Assembly: GCA_002783205.1 (NCBI GenBank)
Contig: PFEY01000032.1
Coordinates: 77,653-111,950, forward strand
Source of the DNA: Rhodobacteraceae bacterium CG17_big_fil_post_rev_8_21_14_2_50_63_15
GTDB taxonomy: Bacteria; Pseudomonadota; Alphaproteobacteria; Rhodobacterales; Rhodobacteraceae
Direction of reading: 5' to 3'
Length of the DNA stretch: 34,298 nt
The position numbers and the translations under genes were made by a program. The notes under the pieces were generated by a model. It did not search any database and was not told where the DNA came from. It worked only from the letters and a program-made list of their open reading frames with translations. Shown piece by piece: positions 6,900-14,417 of the stretch; the stretch's first letter is position 1; the number at the start of each line of letters is the position of its first letter.

Positions 6900-7115
6900 A
6901 TGGAAGTCTTGATCTGGGGCGGCGCCGTCCTCTCTCTGGTCGGTCTGGGACTGCTCGTCTGGTGCATCCTGCACGTCTGGCGCGCCCGCCGCGCGGGCCT
7001 GTCGGATTTGGCAATGCGCGAGACGGTTCAGAAAGTTGTGCCGCTCAACACCGGCGCGCTCTTTCTGTCGATGATCGGGCTGATGATGGTGGTGCTCGGC
7101 ATCCTGCTGGGCTGA
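6900..7115 (+). CDS. Small two-helix membrane protein, function unknown
   Basis: A 71-residue protein with two hydrophobic segments (residues about 3-23 and 50-70) joined by a basic loop (W-R-A-R-R-A-G-L). The GGGGGGA tract at 6886-6892, 7 bases before the ATG, supports this start over an earlier in-frame ATG at 6837, which would lie inside the intergenic dyads. The loop L-S-D-L-A-M-R-E-T-V-Q-K-V-V-P-L-N-T looks conserved in character, but I cannot assign a named family. Its stop lies 4 bases from the stop of the convergent FadJ-like gene. Confidence 0.7.
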   Translation: MEVLIWGGAVLSLVGLGLLVWCILHVWRARRAGLSDLAMRETVQKVVPLNTGALFLSMIGLMMVVLGILLG

Positions 7116-7119
7116 GGGC

Positions 7120-9132
7120 TCAGCCGACCATCGCCGCCGCCCGGCCAAAGAACCCCTCGCCATTCTTGACCATGGTCTCGATCAGGGGGTCCGGTGCCCA
7201 TAGCGGCTCTGACAGTGCGGACAGCACCTTCATGTCCTTCAGCACGGCCAGCAGGCCGCGCCGGTCCGCCTGAAAGAGCGGCCCGCCCCGCGCCCGGTCA
7301 AACCCGTAGCCGCGCACCATCACCACGTCGAGATCCGACGCGCGCTGCACCGCCTGCGATCTCAAAAGCTGCGCCGCAACCTTGACCAGTGCGGCATGGA
7401 GCGCGTCCCGCGGCGCAACACCCGCCAGGATTTCAGCCGGATCCCGTCCGCTCCCGGCCGGATCCCCGAGGGCGCGCGGCCCCTCTGGCGAATGCTCGTA
7501 GAACCCGCGCCCCGCCGCCCGGCCTATCGCCCCGCGCGCCAACTGATCGGCCAGCGGACCTGCATGATCCGGTGCCGCGGCCCCGATCATCGCCGCCACC
7601 GCGCGCAGACGTTGCGCCACCACCGGCAGCCCTTCGACATCCATCAACAGCAGCGGACCATAACGCAGCCCCAGCCGCTGCGCCGCATGATCCACCTGCT
7701 GCACGCTCAGCCCGGCGCGCAGCAGATCAAGCGCGGCAAGACTGAGCCCCCCCATCATCACATGCCCCAGCCCGAGGCCCGCAGCAGGCATCGCCGCACG
7801 CACCGCCGTGCGCCCCATCTCGGCGCACAATCGCGCGAGGCTGGCGACCGCGGCCGCCTCCGCCCCCTCCCCGACCGCGATCTCCGCCAGCTTGAACACC
7901 TGCGTCGGACGGTAGAGCCGCAGGCCGAGCGTCCCCCCCGCCACCCCTGCGCCGGGATCGAGCACGGCGCTGATCCCGCCCTCTGCGGGGTGCACGGGGT
8001 CGCTCTGCGCCAGCGCCGCTCCGCGTCCCTCAAGCACCAGATCCGCCCACCCCTCGGCCACACCAACCTCAAGCTGCGCCAGCCGGGTCTGCATCTCCGC
8101 CGCGGACAGCCGCCCGCCGCGCACCATCCGCTCATAGCCATGCTGCACCTGACCGGGCAGATCCGGATCCGTGCCCCACACCGCACGGCCCGCATCCAGA
8201 AAGGCCATCGCCACATCGCCAAGCCCGCTTCCGGCCAGCGCGATACGGCGCAGCGGGTGGATCTCGGCCCCGCGCAACTCGGGCATTCCCGCCGCCCGCC
8301 GTTCGGCGGCAAAGACATGCCGCTGCGCCCGCGCCTCGGGACTGTGCAGCCGTTCGTCGAACAGCACCTGCTCCAGCGCCAGACCCTGCGCAAAGGGCAA
8401 AAGCTGCGCCGCCGCCACCGTGTGCAGGATATCCGCCGCCGCCCCCGATTTCTGACCCGATTTCTGCACCGTCTGGCCCGCTGCGGTGAGCGCCGCCTGA
8501 TAGGCCAGAGGATCCGCCATCCCGCGCGTGCCGTCACAACTGCGCGGCCAGACGCCGCGATCCGCGAGGTGCCGGGCCAACGCCACAGCGGCCGTCTCCG
8601 CGTCCTGCGCCACCACCCGATCAAAGACCTGCGACAGGCGGGGATCATCCGCCCTTAGCGATTGCCCCGACAACATCAGATCGAGCGCCACCCCGGCGCC
8701 CACCAGCCGCGGCAGGCGTTGCGTCACACCGCCACCGGGGATCATGCCCAGCCCGATCTCCGGCAGGCCGATCCGTGCATCCGCTACCGCCACGCGCCCA
8801 TGCGCCGCCAGCACCAGCGCGACTGCGGCACCAAGCGCCGCGCCGTGCAGCGCCAGCACCACCGGTTTGGCATTGTTCTCGATCTGCTGGCAGAGCTCCG
8901 CGACCGACGGGGGCACCGGTTCCCCGTCATATTCCATGAGATCAACCCCGGAGGAAAACCCCGGCCCGATCGCCCCGATCACCACCGCGCGGCAGTCCGC
9001 TTCGGCAACCGCCTCGCGCAGCGCCTGCAAGAGATCCGCACGCAGATCCGGCGTCAGCGCATTCGCGACAGGCCGATTGAGCCGCGCGATCCTCACGCCA
9101 TCCCGCGTGTCCAGTTGAACTTGCCCTGTCAC
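7120..9132 (-). CDS. FadJ-like enoyl-CoA hydratase / 3-hydroxyacyl-CoA dehydrogenase protein with degenerate active sites
   Basis: A 670-residue protein with the two-domain plan of bacterial fatty-oxidation alpha subunits. Residues 1-190 form a crotonase fold and about 290-670 the dehydrogenase fold. In the crotonase part, the second catalytic Glu is kept (G-L-P-E-I-G-L-G, Glu125), but the first is Ala105 (G-A-A-L-G-A-A-V-A). The NAD loop reads G-S-G-L-G-D rather than G-x-G-x-x-G. The catalytic His of the H-F-F-N-P motif is Arg405 (R-L-Y-R-P). The fold is probably kept while normal hydratase and dehydrogenase chemistry is doubtful; it could act on other CoA esters or as a binding protein. It starts at a GTG with no strong ribosome site. 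A 12-base in-frame tandem repeat lies in the linker. Confidence 0.8.
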   Translation of the reverse strand: MTGQVQLDTRDGVRIARLNRPVANALTPDLRADLLQALREAVAEADCRAVVIGAIGPGFSSGVDLMEYDGEPVPPSVAELCQQIENNAKPVVLALHGAALGAAVALVLAAHGRVAVADARIGLPEIGLGMIPGGGVTQRLPRLVGAGVALDLMLSGQSLRADDPRLSQVFDRVVAQDAETAAVALARHLADRGVWPRSCDGTRGMADPLAYQAALTAAGQTVQKSGQKSGAAADILHTVAAAQLLPFAQGLALEQVLFDERLHSPEARAQRHVFAAERRAAGMPELRGAEIHPLRRIALAGSGLGDVAMAFLDAGRAVWGTDPDLPGQVQHGYERMVRGGRLSAAEMQTRLAQLEVGVAEGWADLVLEGRGAALAQSDPVHPAEGGISAVLDPGAGVAGGTLGLRLYRPTQVFKLAEIAVGEGAEAAAVASLARLCAEMGRTAVRAAMPAAGLGLGHVMMGGLSLAALDLLRAGLSVQQVDHAAQRLGLRYGPLLLMDVEGLPVVAQRLRAVAAMIGAAAPDHAGPLADQLARGAIGRAAGRGFYEHSPEGPRALGDPAGSGRDPAEILAGVAPRDALHAALVKVAAQLLRSQAVQRASDLDVVMVRGYGFDRARGGPLFQADRRGLLAVLKDMKVLSALSEPLWAPDPLIETMVKNGEGFFGRAAAMVG
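8444..8467 (-). repeat. In-frame 12-base tandem repeat in the FadJ-like linker
   Basis: CCCGATTTCTG occurs at 8444-8454 and again at 8456-8466, a 12-base period encoding Q-K-S-G twice. It lies between the crotonase and dehydrogenase domains, where a short duplication would be tolerated. Confidence 0.8.
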
Positions 9133-9224
9133 TCAGCATCCACCCGTGGTCCGGCACTGCATGTGACACAATTACTACGAAGATTTACCCCTGACGCAAG
9201 CGTGACACCGACAAGGCTGCGAAT

Positions 9225-9434
9225 TCAGATCGGCATGTTGTCAAATTGTGCCTCAATCGCCTGACACAACAATTCTTCATGCAACCGCTTGGTCCGGGCC
9301 GGGATGGTTTCGCTTTCGGCTGCGAGGCGTTCCATCATCCGGCGCAACTGCGGTTGATAGAGATGTCGGGTCTCGGCGTCGGCCTGCACGATTTGATGTT
9401 CGAGCCGGGCAAGCTCGGTGGTCAAATTTGTCAT
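9225..9434 (-). CDS. Small helical protein, function unknown
   Basis: A 69-residue, charged, probably all-helical protein (T-T-E-L-A-R-L-E-H-Q-I-V-Q-A-D, then Q-P-Q-L-R-R-M-M-E-R-L, then K-R-L-H-E-E-L-L). It may form a coiled coil. Two ATGs are possible: 9440 abuts the ribosome site GGGAGG (9441-9446), while 9434 sits 6 bases from it, so I chose 9434. The same GGGAGG precedes the DksA-family gene 91 bases upstream on the same strand. The two may share the FNR-type promoter described there. I do not recognise a named family. Confidence 0.68.
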   Translation of the reverse strand: MTNLTTELARLEHQIVQADAETRHLYQPQLRRMMERLAAESETIPARTKRLHEELLCQAIEAQFDNMPI

Positions 9435-9525
9435 GGTCATCCTCCCAGATGGTGCGACGAGTCTAGCGTGTTTCAGACCCCCACGATAGGCATAGCGCCC
9501 GTCCACGACGCGATTGTGAACGACC

Positions 9526-9852
9526 TCACGCGCTGTGAGCGGCGCAATGCCGACAGAGCGGCGTCTCCGGCAGGATATCCAGCCGTTCGGCAGAAATCTG
9601 CTCGCCACACTGGACGCAGATGCCATAGCTGCCCTCGCGGATACGCCCCAGAGCGGCGCGAATCCGCGCAACTTCCTCCTGCCCCCCCTGGCCCAACCGC
9701 TCCAGAACTTCCTCACCTTCGCGGTCAATGGCCGCATCCGAAAAATCCGGGGCCTTCTCTCCGCCAAGCTCGCTCTCGATGCGGTGAAGTCGCTTGTCAA
9801 GATCCGCCAGCCGCGCCATCAGAACGTCCCGGTATTTCGTAGTGTCGCGCAT
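9526..9852 (-). CDS. TraR/DksA-family zinc-finger protein
   Basis: A 108-residue member of the DksA/TraR family. A coiled-coil N-terminal half (residues 5-72) carries D-F-S-D-A-A-I-D at the tip, like the acidic tip that DksA inserts into the RNA polymerase secondary channel. The C-terminal zinc finger uses Cys79, Cys82, Cys100 and Cys103 (C-V-Q-C and C-R-H-C). At 108 residues it is shorter than E. coli DksA (151) and may be a paralogue rather than the main DksA. The ATG at 9852 is preferred over 9876 because GGGAGG lies about 7 bases before it. Upstream lie a TAAAAT -10 box and an FNR-type dyad, suggesting induction at low oxygen. Confidence 0.86.
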   Translation of the reverse strand: MRDTTKYRDVLMARLADLDKRLHRIESELGGEKAPDFSDAAIDREGEEVLERLGQGGQEEVARIRAALGRIREGSYGICVQCGEQISAERLDILPETPLCRHCAAHSA

Positions 9853-9872
9853 CACGATCCTCCCGAATTTTG

Positions 9873-9921
9873 CCATTGGATTTTAGCATCTGGTGACGGA
9901 CCGGGCCTTGATGCAGGTCAA
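9873..9921 (-). promoter_or_regulatory. FNR-type (FnrL) class II promoter of the DksA-family gene
   Basis: Read on the minus strand, TTGAC-CTGC-ATCAA (9921-9908) is a near-perfect FNR box. TAAAAT (9885-9880) is a good -10 hexamer. A start at 9873 would place the centre of the box at -41.5, the standard class II activating position, and would leave a 20-base leader holding GGGAGG. The start site is inferred, not observed. Confidence 0.62.
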
Positions 9922-9961
9922 ACGACAGGTTTCGGCAACCCGCCGTTTCCCCCTCGCCCCC

Positions 9962-10948
9962 TCAGACGACAACCTGTGCCGGGCTGTCGTGACGCACGTG
10001 ATCGGTTGCACCCGATGCGCCGGCCCTGTTGTCCGACAGCGCCGCCTGATCGGCGCTGCGGGCCTCGGGCAGATCCCCCGTCTCGGTTGACAGAAACCGC
10101 ACAGCGCGCCAGCCGTTGATCTGACCCAGATGCACCTTTGCCACCAGATGCCCCCGCGTCCCGACAAGACAGGCAGAACCAAGCACCTCGCGAGAGAGCG
10201 CAATGTGCTGTCCCCGCCGCAAGGCCGACACCTCCTTGAGCGTCATGGGAACCCGCGCCATCACGGCATCAAGAACCACCGGCGCCCCCAGCGCCAGCTG
10301 CGCGAGAGCGTGCCGAGCACGAGAGCCGGATGCATCCCGCGCCCTGCCTGCGACCACCGCCCGCACCGGCAGCAAGAGATCGAGTTGCCCGGTCTTGGCC
10401 CCTGACCCAAGGTCGAGCGTCAGACGGAACAGATCATAATCCGGCATCGCAAGAGCCAGCAGCAAGCTGCGCACATCCTCGACGCGATCGCCAAAGCGGT
10501 AATCATGCGGCACATGCCCGGTGACGCCCTGCATCAAGAACGCGTCATACTGCGCCAGCACCGCATCCACAAAGCGGGCCACCATGGCGGCATCGGTCGG
10601 TGTCGCAGGCCGCGCGCGGGCGATGCCGGGACGCACCGCGCCGGTGGTCTGCACCTCGATCATCGCGGCCAGAAGCTGACCATCAAGACGCATCGCCGCC
10701 CGCTCCGCGCGCGCGCCATCGAGCAACACCAACAGCCCCTCGCCCTCCAGACGGTTTGCAACCTCGGCCTCCGTGAGGCGCATCTGCTCGACCGTGGCGA
10801 CATTCACCGCCAGACCGAACAGCGTATCGGCGGCCTGCGCCAGCGCCAGCCGCAGCGCCTTGGCCGGGGACATCCGGCGCGCGTCGGCCCCATCGCGTGC
10901 CCCCTGTGCCATCCGGCGCATGACAGAACTGTAATCCAGAGAATCCAT
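9962..10948 (-). CDS. Orphan FliM/FliN-family flagellar switch-like protein
   Basis: A 328-residue protein. The C-terminal part (about 215-300) fits the FliM/FliN C-terminal (SpoA) fold: G-A-P-V-V-L-D-A-V-M-A-R-V-P-M-T-L-K-E-V, then L-R-R-G-Q-H-I-A-L-S. The N-terminal two-thirds have only weak FliM resemblance, with conserved-looking V-T-G-H-V-P-H-D-Y-R-F-G-D-R-V-E-D-V-R. Length is close to that of FliM. In flagellated bacteria such domains build the rotor ring that binds CheY-P. No other flagellar gene lies near it. A perfect CtrA box sits 53-67 bases before the start, which fits motility control in Rhodobacterales. It could also be co-transcribed with the histidine kinase gene that ends 77 bases upstream. 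Confidence 0.8.
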   Translation of the reverse strand: MDSLDYSSVMRRMAQGARDGADARRMSPAKALRLALAQAADTLFGLAVNVATVEQMRLTEAEVANRLEGEGLLVLLDGARAERAAMRLDGQLLAAMIEVQTTGAVRPGIARARPATPTDAAMVARFVDAVLAQYDAFLMQGVTGHVPHDYRFGDRVEDVRSLLLALAMPDYDLFRLTLDLGSGAKTGQLDLLLPVRAVVAGRARDASGSRARHALAQLALGAPVVLDAVMARVPMTLKEVSALRRGQHIALSREVLGSACLVGTRGHLVAKVHLGQINGWRAVRFLSTETGDLPEARSADQAALSDNRAGASGATDHVRHDSPAQVVV

Positions 10949-11000
10949 CCCGTCCGCGCTGCCTGATGCCCCTGTCCAGCACAGCCTAGGACGAGGTTGG

Positions 11001-11015
11001 TTAACATCCGCTTAA
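11001..11015. promoter_or_regulatory. CtrA box upstream of the FliM-like gene
   Basis: TTAA at 11001-11004 and TTAA at 11012-11015 are separated by exactly 7 bases, a full match to the CtrA consensus TTAA-N7-TTAA. It lies in the 77-base gap between the kinase stop and the FliM-like start. Confidence 0.65.
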
Positions 11016-11025
11016 ATGCGACGGA

Positions 11026-13707
11026 TCACTGCGCAGCCATCCGTGTCTCGATTGGCAGGCTGACCCGGAACGCCGCCCCCTTCTGGCCGGGCAGATAGCT
11101 GACATCGCCGCCCAGTCGGGCCATGATCTCACGGCAGATCGCCAGCCCCAGACCGGCGCCGCCAGCCTTGGTCTCCCCGATGCGCGAGAATTTCTCGAAG
11201 ATGACGCTCTGCTTTTCCGGCGGAACCCCCGATCCGTTATCCTTGAAATCAATCACCAGCTGCCCGTCGCTCTGCCCGACACGGATCGTCAGGATCGGCG
11301 GTCTGCCATCGCAATACTTGCGGGCATTGGCGATCAGGTTGATAAAGACCTGCGCCAGCCGGTCGAGATCAGTGGTCAGGTCCACCACCTCGCTGGCACG
11401 GTCCCGCTCGATCCGGATCTCGCCCTGCACCCCCGCCGCCCGCACCGCGCGGTCCAGCAACTCGCTCAGCCGTCCGGTCTGCGTGTTGAGCACCACCTGA
11501 CCGTTCTCCAGCACGCTCAGATCCAGCAGATCGTCGAGCAGCCGCGTCAGCCGCACCGACTCGTCATGGATGATCGAGGCATATTTGCTCTGTTCCTCAA
11601 GGGTCAGATCGTCGGTGTCGCGCAGGATCTCCGAAAAGGCCCGGATCGAGGTCATCGGGGTGCGCAATTCATGGCTGATCTGACTGAGAAACCCGTCCTT
11701 CTGCACCGAAATCTGCGTCAGCTTTTCATTCGCCTGCCTGAGTTGCCGCGCGGTGCGCGCCAGTTCCTGCGACTTGGCCTCGAGTTGGCTGGAATATTCC
11801 ATGATCTGCGCGGCTTCGTCGGCCACCGCCATCAGATCCTCGACCGAAACCGCCGCCCCGCCCACGATCTGACCGATCATGGCATGCGCCGTCGCGGCGC
11901 CCACCGATCCCGAAAGCACACGTTCCAGTTCCTGCAGGAAATCGGGGCTGGGTTCCGGCAGATAACCGGCCAGGCCCTGCCGTTTGGCCACACCTTCAAA
12001 GAGGTTCTGCGCCTCGCGCGCGCCCAGGATGCGCTGCGACATGACGAGCAGATCCTCGCTTTGCGCCATGCCCCCGGTCCAGCCGCCGGGCGTCGGGGAA
12101 TGCTCGAACACATTGACGAATTGCGCGCCCTGCAAGCGTTCGATCGGCTTGGGAAAGCTCAGCAACGACACCAGCACGAAGCCGCCGGCATTGAGCAGTA
12201 TCGACCAGAGCAGCGCGTGCATCACCGGATCCATTCCTTCGGCCCCGAACATGGCGCGCGGCCGAAGCCAGCCGATCCCCCAGAGACCGTTCTCGAAAAC
12301 CGCCTGCGGCAGAACGACCGAGGGACCGAAACTCGGCAGAAACAGGCAGTAGAGCCAGACGAAAAAGCCCAGACCCAACCCGGTCAGCGCCCCCGAACGC
12401 GTGGCCCCCCGCCAGAACAGCCCGCCCATCAGCGGCGGCAGGAACTGCGCCACGCCCACAAAGGAAATCAGTCCGATCGCCGCCAGCGCGGTGCCCCCCC
12501 CCGACAGGCGGAAATAGAGATAGCCCAGAAACACGATGCCCGCGATGCTCAGCCGCCGCGCCAAGAGCGCGACATGGCGCACATCGCCCGACACCATCGC
12601 CGCGCCGCCGCTGACATAGAGCCAGATCGGCATCACCATATGGTTCGACACCATGGTCGAGAGCGCGATCGCGGCGACGATCACCATCGAGGTGGCACTC
12701 GAAAAGCCGCCCAGAAACGACAGGATCGCCAACCCATCGCGGCCATCCATCAGCGGCAGGGTCAACACGAAAAGGTCGGGATTGGCGCCATTGGGCATCA
12801 GATCGAGCCCGACCGCGGCGATCGGCACCACAAAGAGGCTCATCAGCATCAGATAGGTCGGAAACGCCCAGGCAGCGGTGCGCAGGTGATCCTCGTCCTC
12901 GTTCTCCACCACCATCACCTGAAACATCCGCGGCAGACACAGAAAGGCCATCCCCGACAGCATCGTCAGACCGACCCAGCGACTGCCCGTCACCTCAAAG
13001 CGCGCAATCTCCGAGGCGTCGATCCGCGCCAGCGTCTCGGCCACGCCGCCCGACAACCCCCAGACCACGAAAACGCCAACCGCCAGCAGCGCAAAGAGCT
13101 TGACCACCGCTTCCACCGCGATCGCCATCACCACGCCATGATGACGTTCGTTGGCGTCCAGATTGCGGGTGCCAAACAGGATGGTAAAGACCGCCAGCCC
13201 GGCCGCGACCCAAACCGCCGTCGATTGCATGTCGGGCATCGTGCCCGCCGCCACCTCGGTCTCGGCAAAGGCGGCAAAGGACAGTGTCACCGATTGCAGT
13301 TGCAGCGCGATATAGGGCGTCGCCCCGATCACCGCCAGAACGGTGACAAAGACCGCCAGCAGGTTCGACTTGCCATAGCGCGATGAAATCAGATCGGCAA
13401 TCGAGGTGATCCTCTGGCTGCGCCCGACCCGCACCATCTTGCGCAGCGTCCACCACCAGCCGACCATCACCAGCGTCGGCCCGATATAGATCGTGACGAA
13501 TTCGAGCCCCGAGCGCGCGGCAAAGCCGACCGCGCCGTAAAACGTCCAGGCGGTGCAATAGATCGACAGCGACAGCGTATAGACATAGGGCGAGCGCAAC
13601 CAGCTGCCCTGCCCCCGGAGCGCCGCACGATCCGCCGCAAAGGCCACGGCAAACAGAAAGACGACGTAAAGAACACAGACCAGGATCAGCACGTTGAGGA
13701 TCGACAT
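11026..13707 (-). CDS. Sodium/solute symporter-histidine kinase fusion (CbrA-like sensor)
   Basis: An 893-residue sensor. Residues 1-520 are a multi-helix SLC5 (sodium:solute symporter) domain with about 13 helices. Residues about 560-640 form a STAC-like linker, followed by a coiled coil (640-670). The kinase core follows: H-box around His679 (I-S-H-E-L-R-T-P), N-box N-L-I-A-N-A (791-795), D-N-G-S-G (823-827), and G-G-A-G-L-G-L (849-855). This layout is that of CbrA-type kinases, in which a transporter-like domain senses or moves a nutrient such as an amino acid or organic acid. The ligand is unknown here. Its start codon directly follows the stop of the small membrane gene (TGA-ATG). With the receiver gene upstream it forms a tight three-gene operon. 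Confidence 0.92.
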   Translation of the reverse strand: MSILNVLILVCVLYVVFLFAVAFAADRAALRGQGSWLRSPYVYTLSLSIYCTAWTFYGAVGFAARSGLEFVTIYIGPTLVMVGWWWTLRKMVRVGRSQRITSIADLISSRYGKSNLLAVFVTVLAVIGATPYIALQLQSVTLSFAAFAETEVAAGTMPDMQSTAVWVAAGLAVFTILFGTRNLDANERHHGVVMAIAVEAVVKLFALLAVGVFVVWGLSGGVAETLARIDASEIARFEVTGSRWVGLTMLSGMAFLCLPRMFQVMVVENEDEDHLRTAAWAFPTYLMLMSLFVVPIAAVGLDLMPNGANPDLFVLTLPLMDGRDGLAILSFLGGFSSATSMVIVAAIALSTMVSNHMVMPIWLYVSGGAAMVSGDVRHVALLARRLSIAGIVFLGYLYFRLSGGGTALAAIGLISFVGVAQFLPPLMGGLFWRGATRSGALTGLGLGFFVWLYCLFLPSFGPSVVLPQAVFENGLWGIGWLRPRAMFGAEGMDPVMHALLWSILLNAGGFVLVSLLSFPKPIERLQGAQFVNVFEHSPTPGGWTGGMAQSEDLLVMSQRILGAREAQNLFEGVAKRQGLAGYLPEPSPDFLQELERVLSGSVGAATAHAMIGQIVGGAAVSVEDLMAVADEAAQIMEYSSQLEAKSQELARTARQLRQANEKLTQISVQKDGFLSQISHELRTPMTSIRAFSEILRDTDDLTLEEQSKYASIIHDESVRLTRLLDDLLDLSVLENGQVVLNTQTGRLSELLDRAVRAAGVQGEIRIERDRASEVVDLTTDLDRLAQVFINLIANARKYCDGRPPILTIRVGQSDGQLVIDFKDNGSGVPPEKQSVIFEKFSRIGETKAGGAGLGLAICREIMARLGGDVSYLPGQKGAAFRVSLPIETRMAAQ

Positions 13708-13980
13708 TCAGATGTCTCCCGGATCCCGCGATCCATCTTCGGTCTCGGACGGCCGCAGATACCTCGAGATCGCACCGGCCAGCACCGCCAGCGCGATCCA
13801 CAGGCCGAAGATATAGAACATCACGTCGGTCGTGCGGCTGGCCTCGCTCCCGTTTCGCCATAACAGCGGAATACAGACCAACAACGCCCCCACGATCGGC
13901 AAGAGCCGCGCGGCATCGCCCAGACGGCGGCGCCGATAGGTGCGCCGCGCCAGAAAGACCGGGCCGCGCTCGGGACTCAT
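13708..13980 (-). CDS. Small two-helix membrane protein in the kinase operon
   Basis: A 90-residue protein with a basic N-terminus (R-R-T-Y-R-R-R-R) and two hydrophobic helices (about 25-42 and 53-72), ending in an acidic tail. The start overlaps the stop of the response regulator gene by 4 bases (ATGA), and its stop abuts the start of the kinase. Such tight coupling implies a role with the sensor, perhaps as an accessory subunit of its transporter-like domain, in the way small subunits accompany some SLC5 transporters. That role is inference; I do not recognise a named family. Confidence 0.78.
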   Translation of the reverse strand: MSPERGPVFLARRTYRRRRLGDAARLLPIVGALLVCIPLLWRNGSEASRTTDVMFYIFGLWIALAVLAGAISRYLRPSETEDGSRDPGDI

Positions 13981-14345
13981 GGCGCCACCAGCGCCCGCAC
14001 CGCGGCCAGCACTTCGGCATTGGCAAACGGCTTGGTCATGTAGTGGCTGGCGCCGGCGCGCTCGGCCATTTCCCTGTCCTTTGTCTGCCCGCGCGCCGTC
14101 AGCATCAGGACGGGGGTCTCCGCGAACTGAGCATCGTTGCGGATCTCGGCCAGGATGTCAAAGCCGCTCTTGCCCGGCAACATCACGTCGAGGATGATCA
14201 GATCCGGCACCCGCGCGCGCACCGCCTGCATCGCGTCATGGCCGTTGGAGTGGGTTTTCACCTCCCAGCCATCCCGCGACAGGATAAAGCTCACCGCCTC
14301 GATGATATTCGGCTCATCCTCGATCAGCAGAACTGTCTTGCCCAT
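13977..14345 (-). CDS. Single-domain response regulator (receiver only)
   Basis: A 122-residue CheY-like receiver with no output domain. The acidic pocket is Asp10/Glu11, the phospho-acceptor is Asp53 (L-I-I-L-D-V-M-L-P-G), the switch Thr is 83 (M-L-T-A-R-G), and the conserved Lys is 105 (M-T-K-P-F). I chose the ATG at 14345 because a strong purine ribosome site (GGAGGGGAGG, 14354-14363) lies about 8 bases before it. It is the first gene of the operon with the small membrane protein and the symporter-kinase, its likely partner. With no DNA-binding domain, it probably acts by protein contact or as part of a phosphorelay. The final target is not visible in the window. Confidence 0.93.
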   Translation of the reverse strand: MGKTVLLIEDEPNIIEAVSFILSRDGWEVKTHSNGHDAMQAVRARVPDLIILDVMLPGKSGFDILAEIRNDAQFAETPVLMLTARGQTKDREMAERAGASHYMTKPFANAEVLAAVRALVAP

Positions 14346-14417
14346 GCACTCGGCCTCCCCTCCGATGCGACGGCAGCAAAGCCGACCGCACAACTATTCC
14401 CGTTCTCGCAGCCACTG

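Noticed and set aside
7396..8658. 420-codon plus-strand frame opposite the FadJ-like gene
   Set aside because: Low-complexity Arg/Pro/His composition and no family features; the minus-strand gene explains the region.
11566..13386. 606-codon open frame on the plus strand opposite the kinase gene
   Set aside because: Its sequence is Arg/His/Gln-rich with no recognisable fold, and it exactly mirrors a well-supported gene. Long antisense frames are common in GC-rich DNA.
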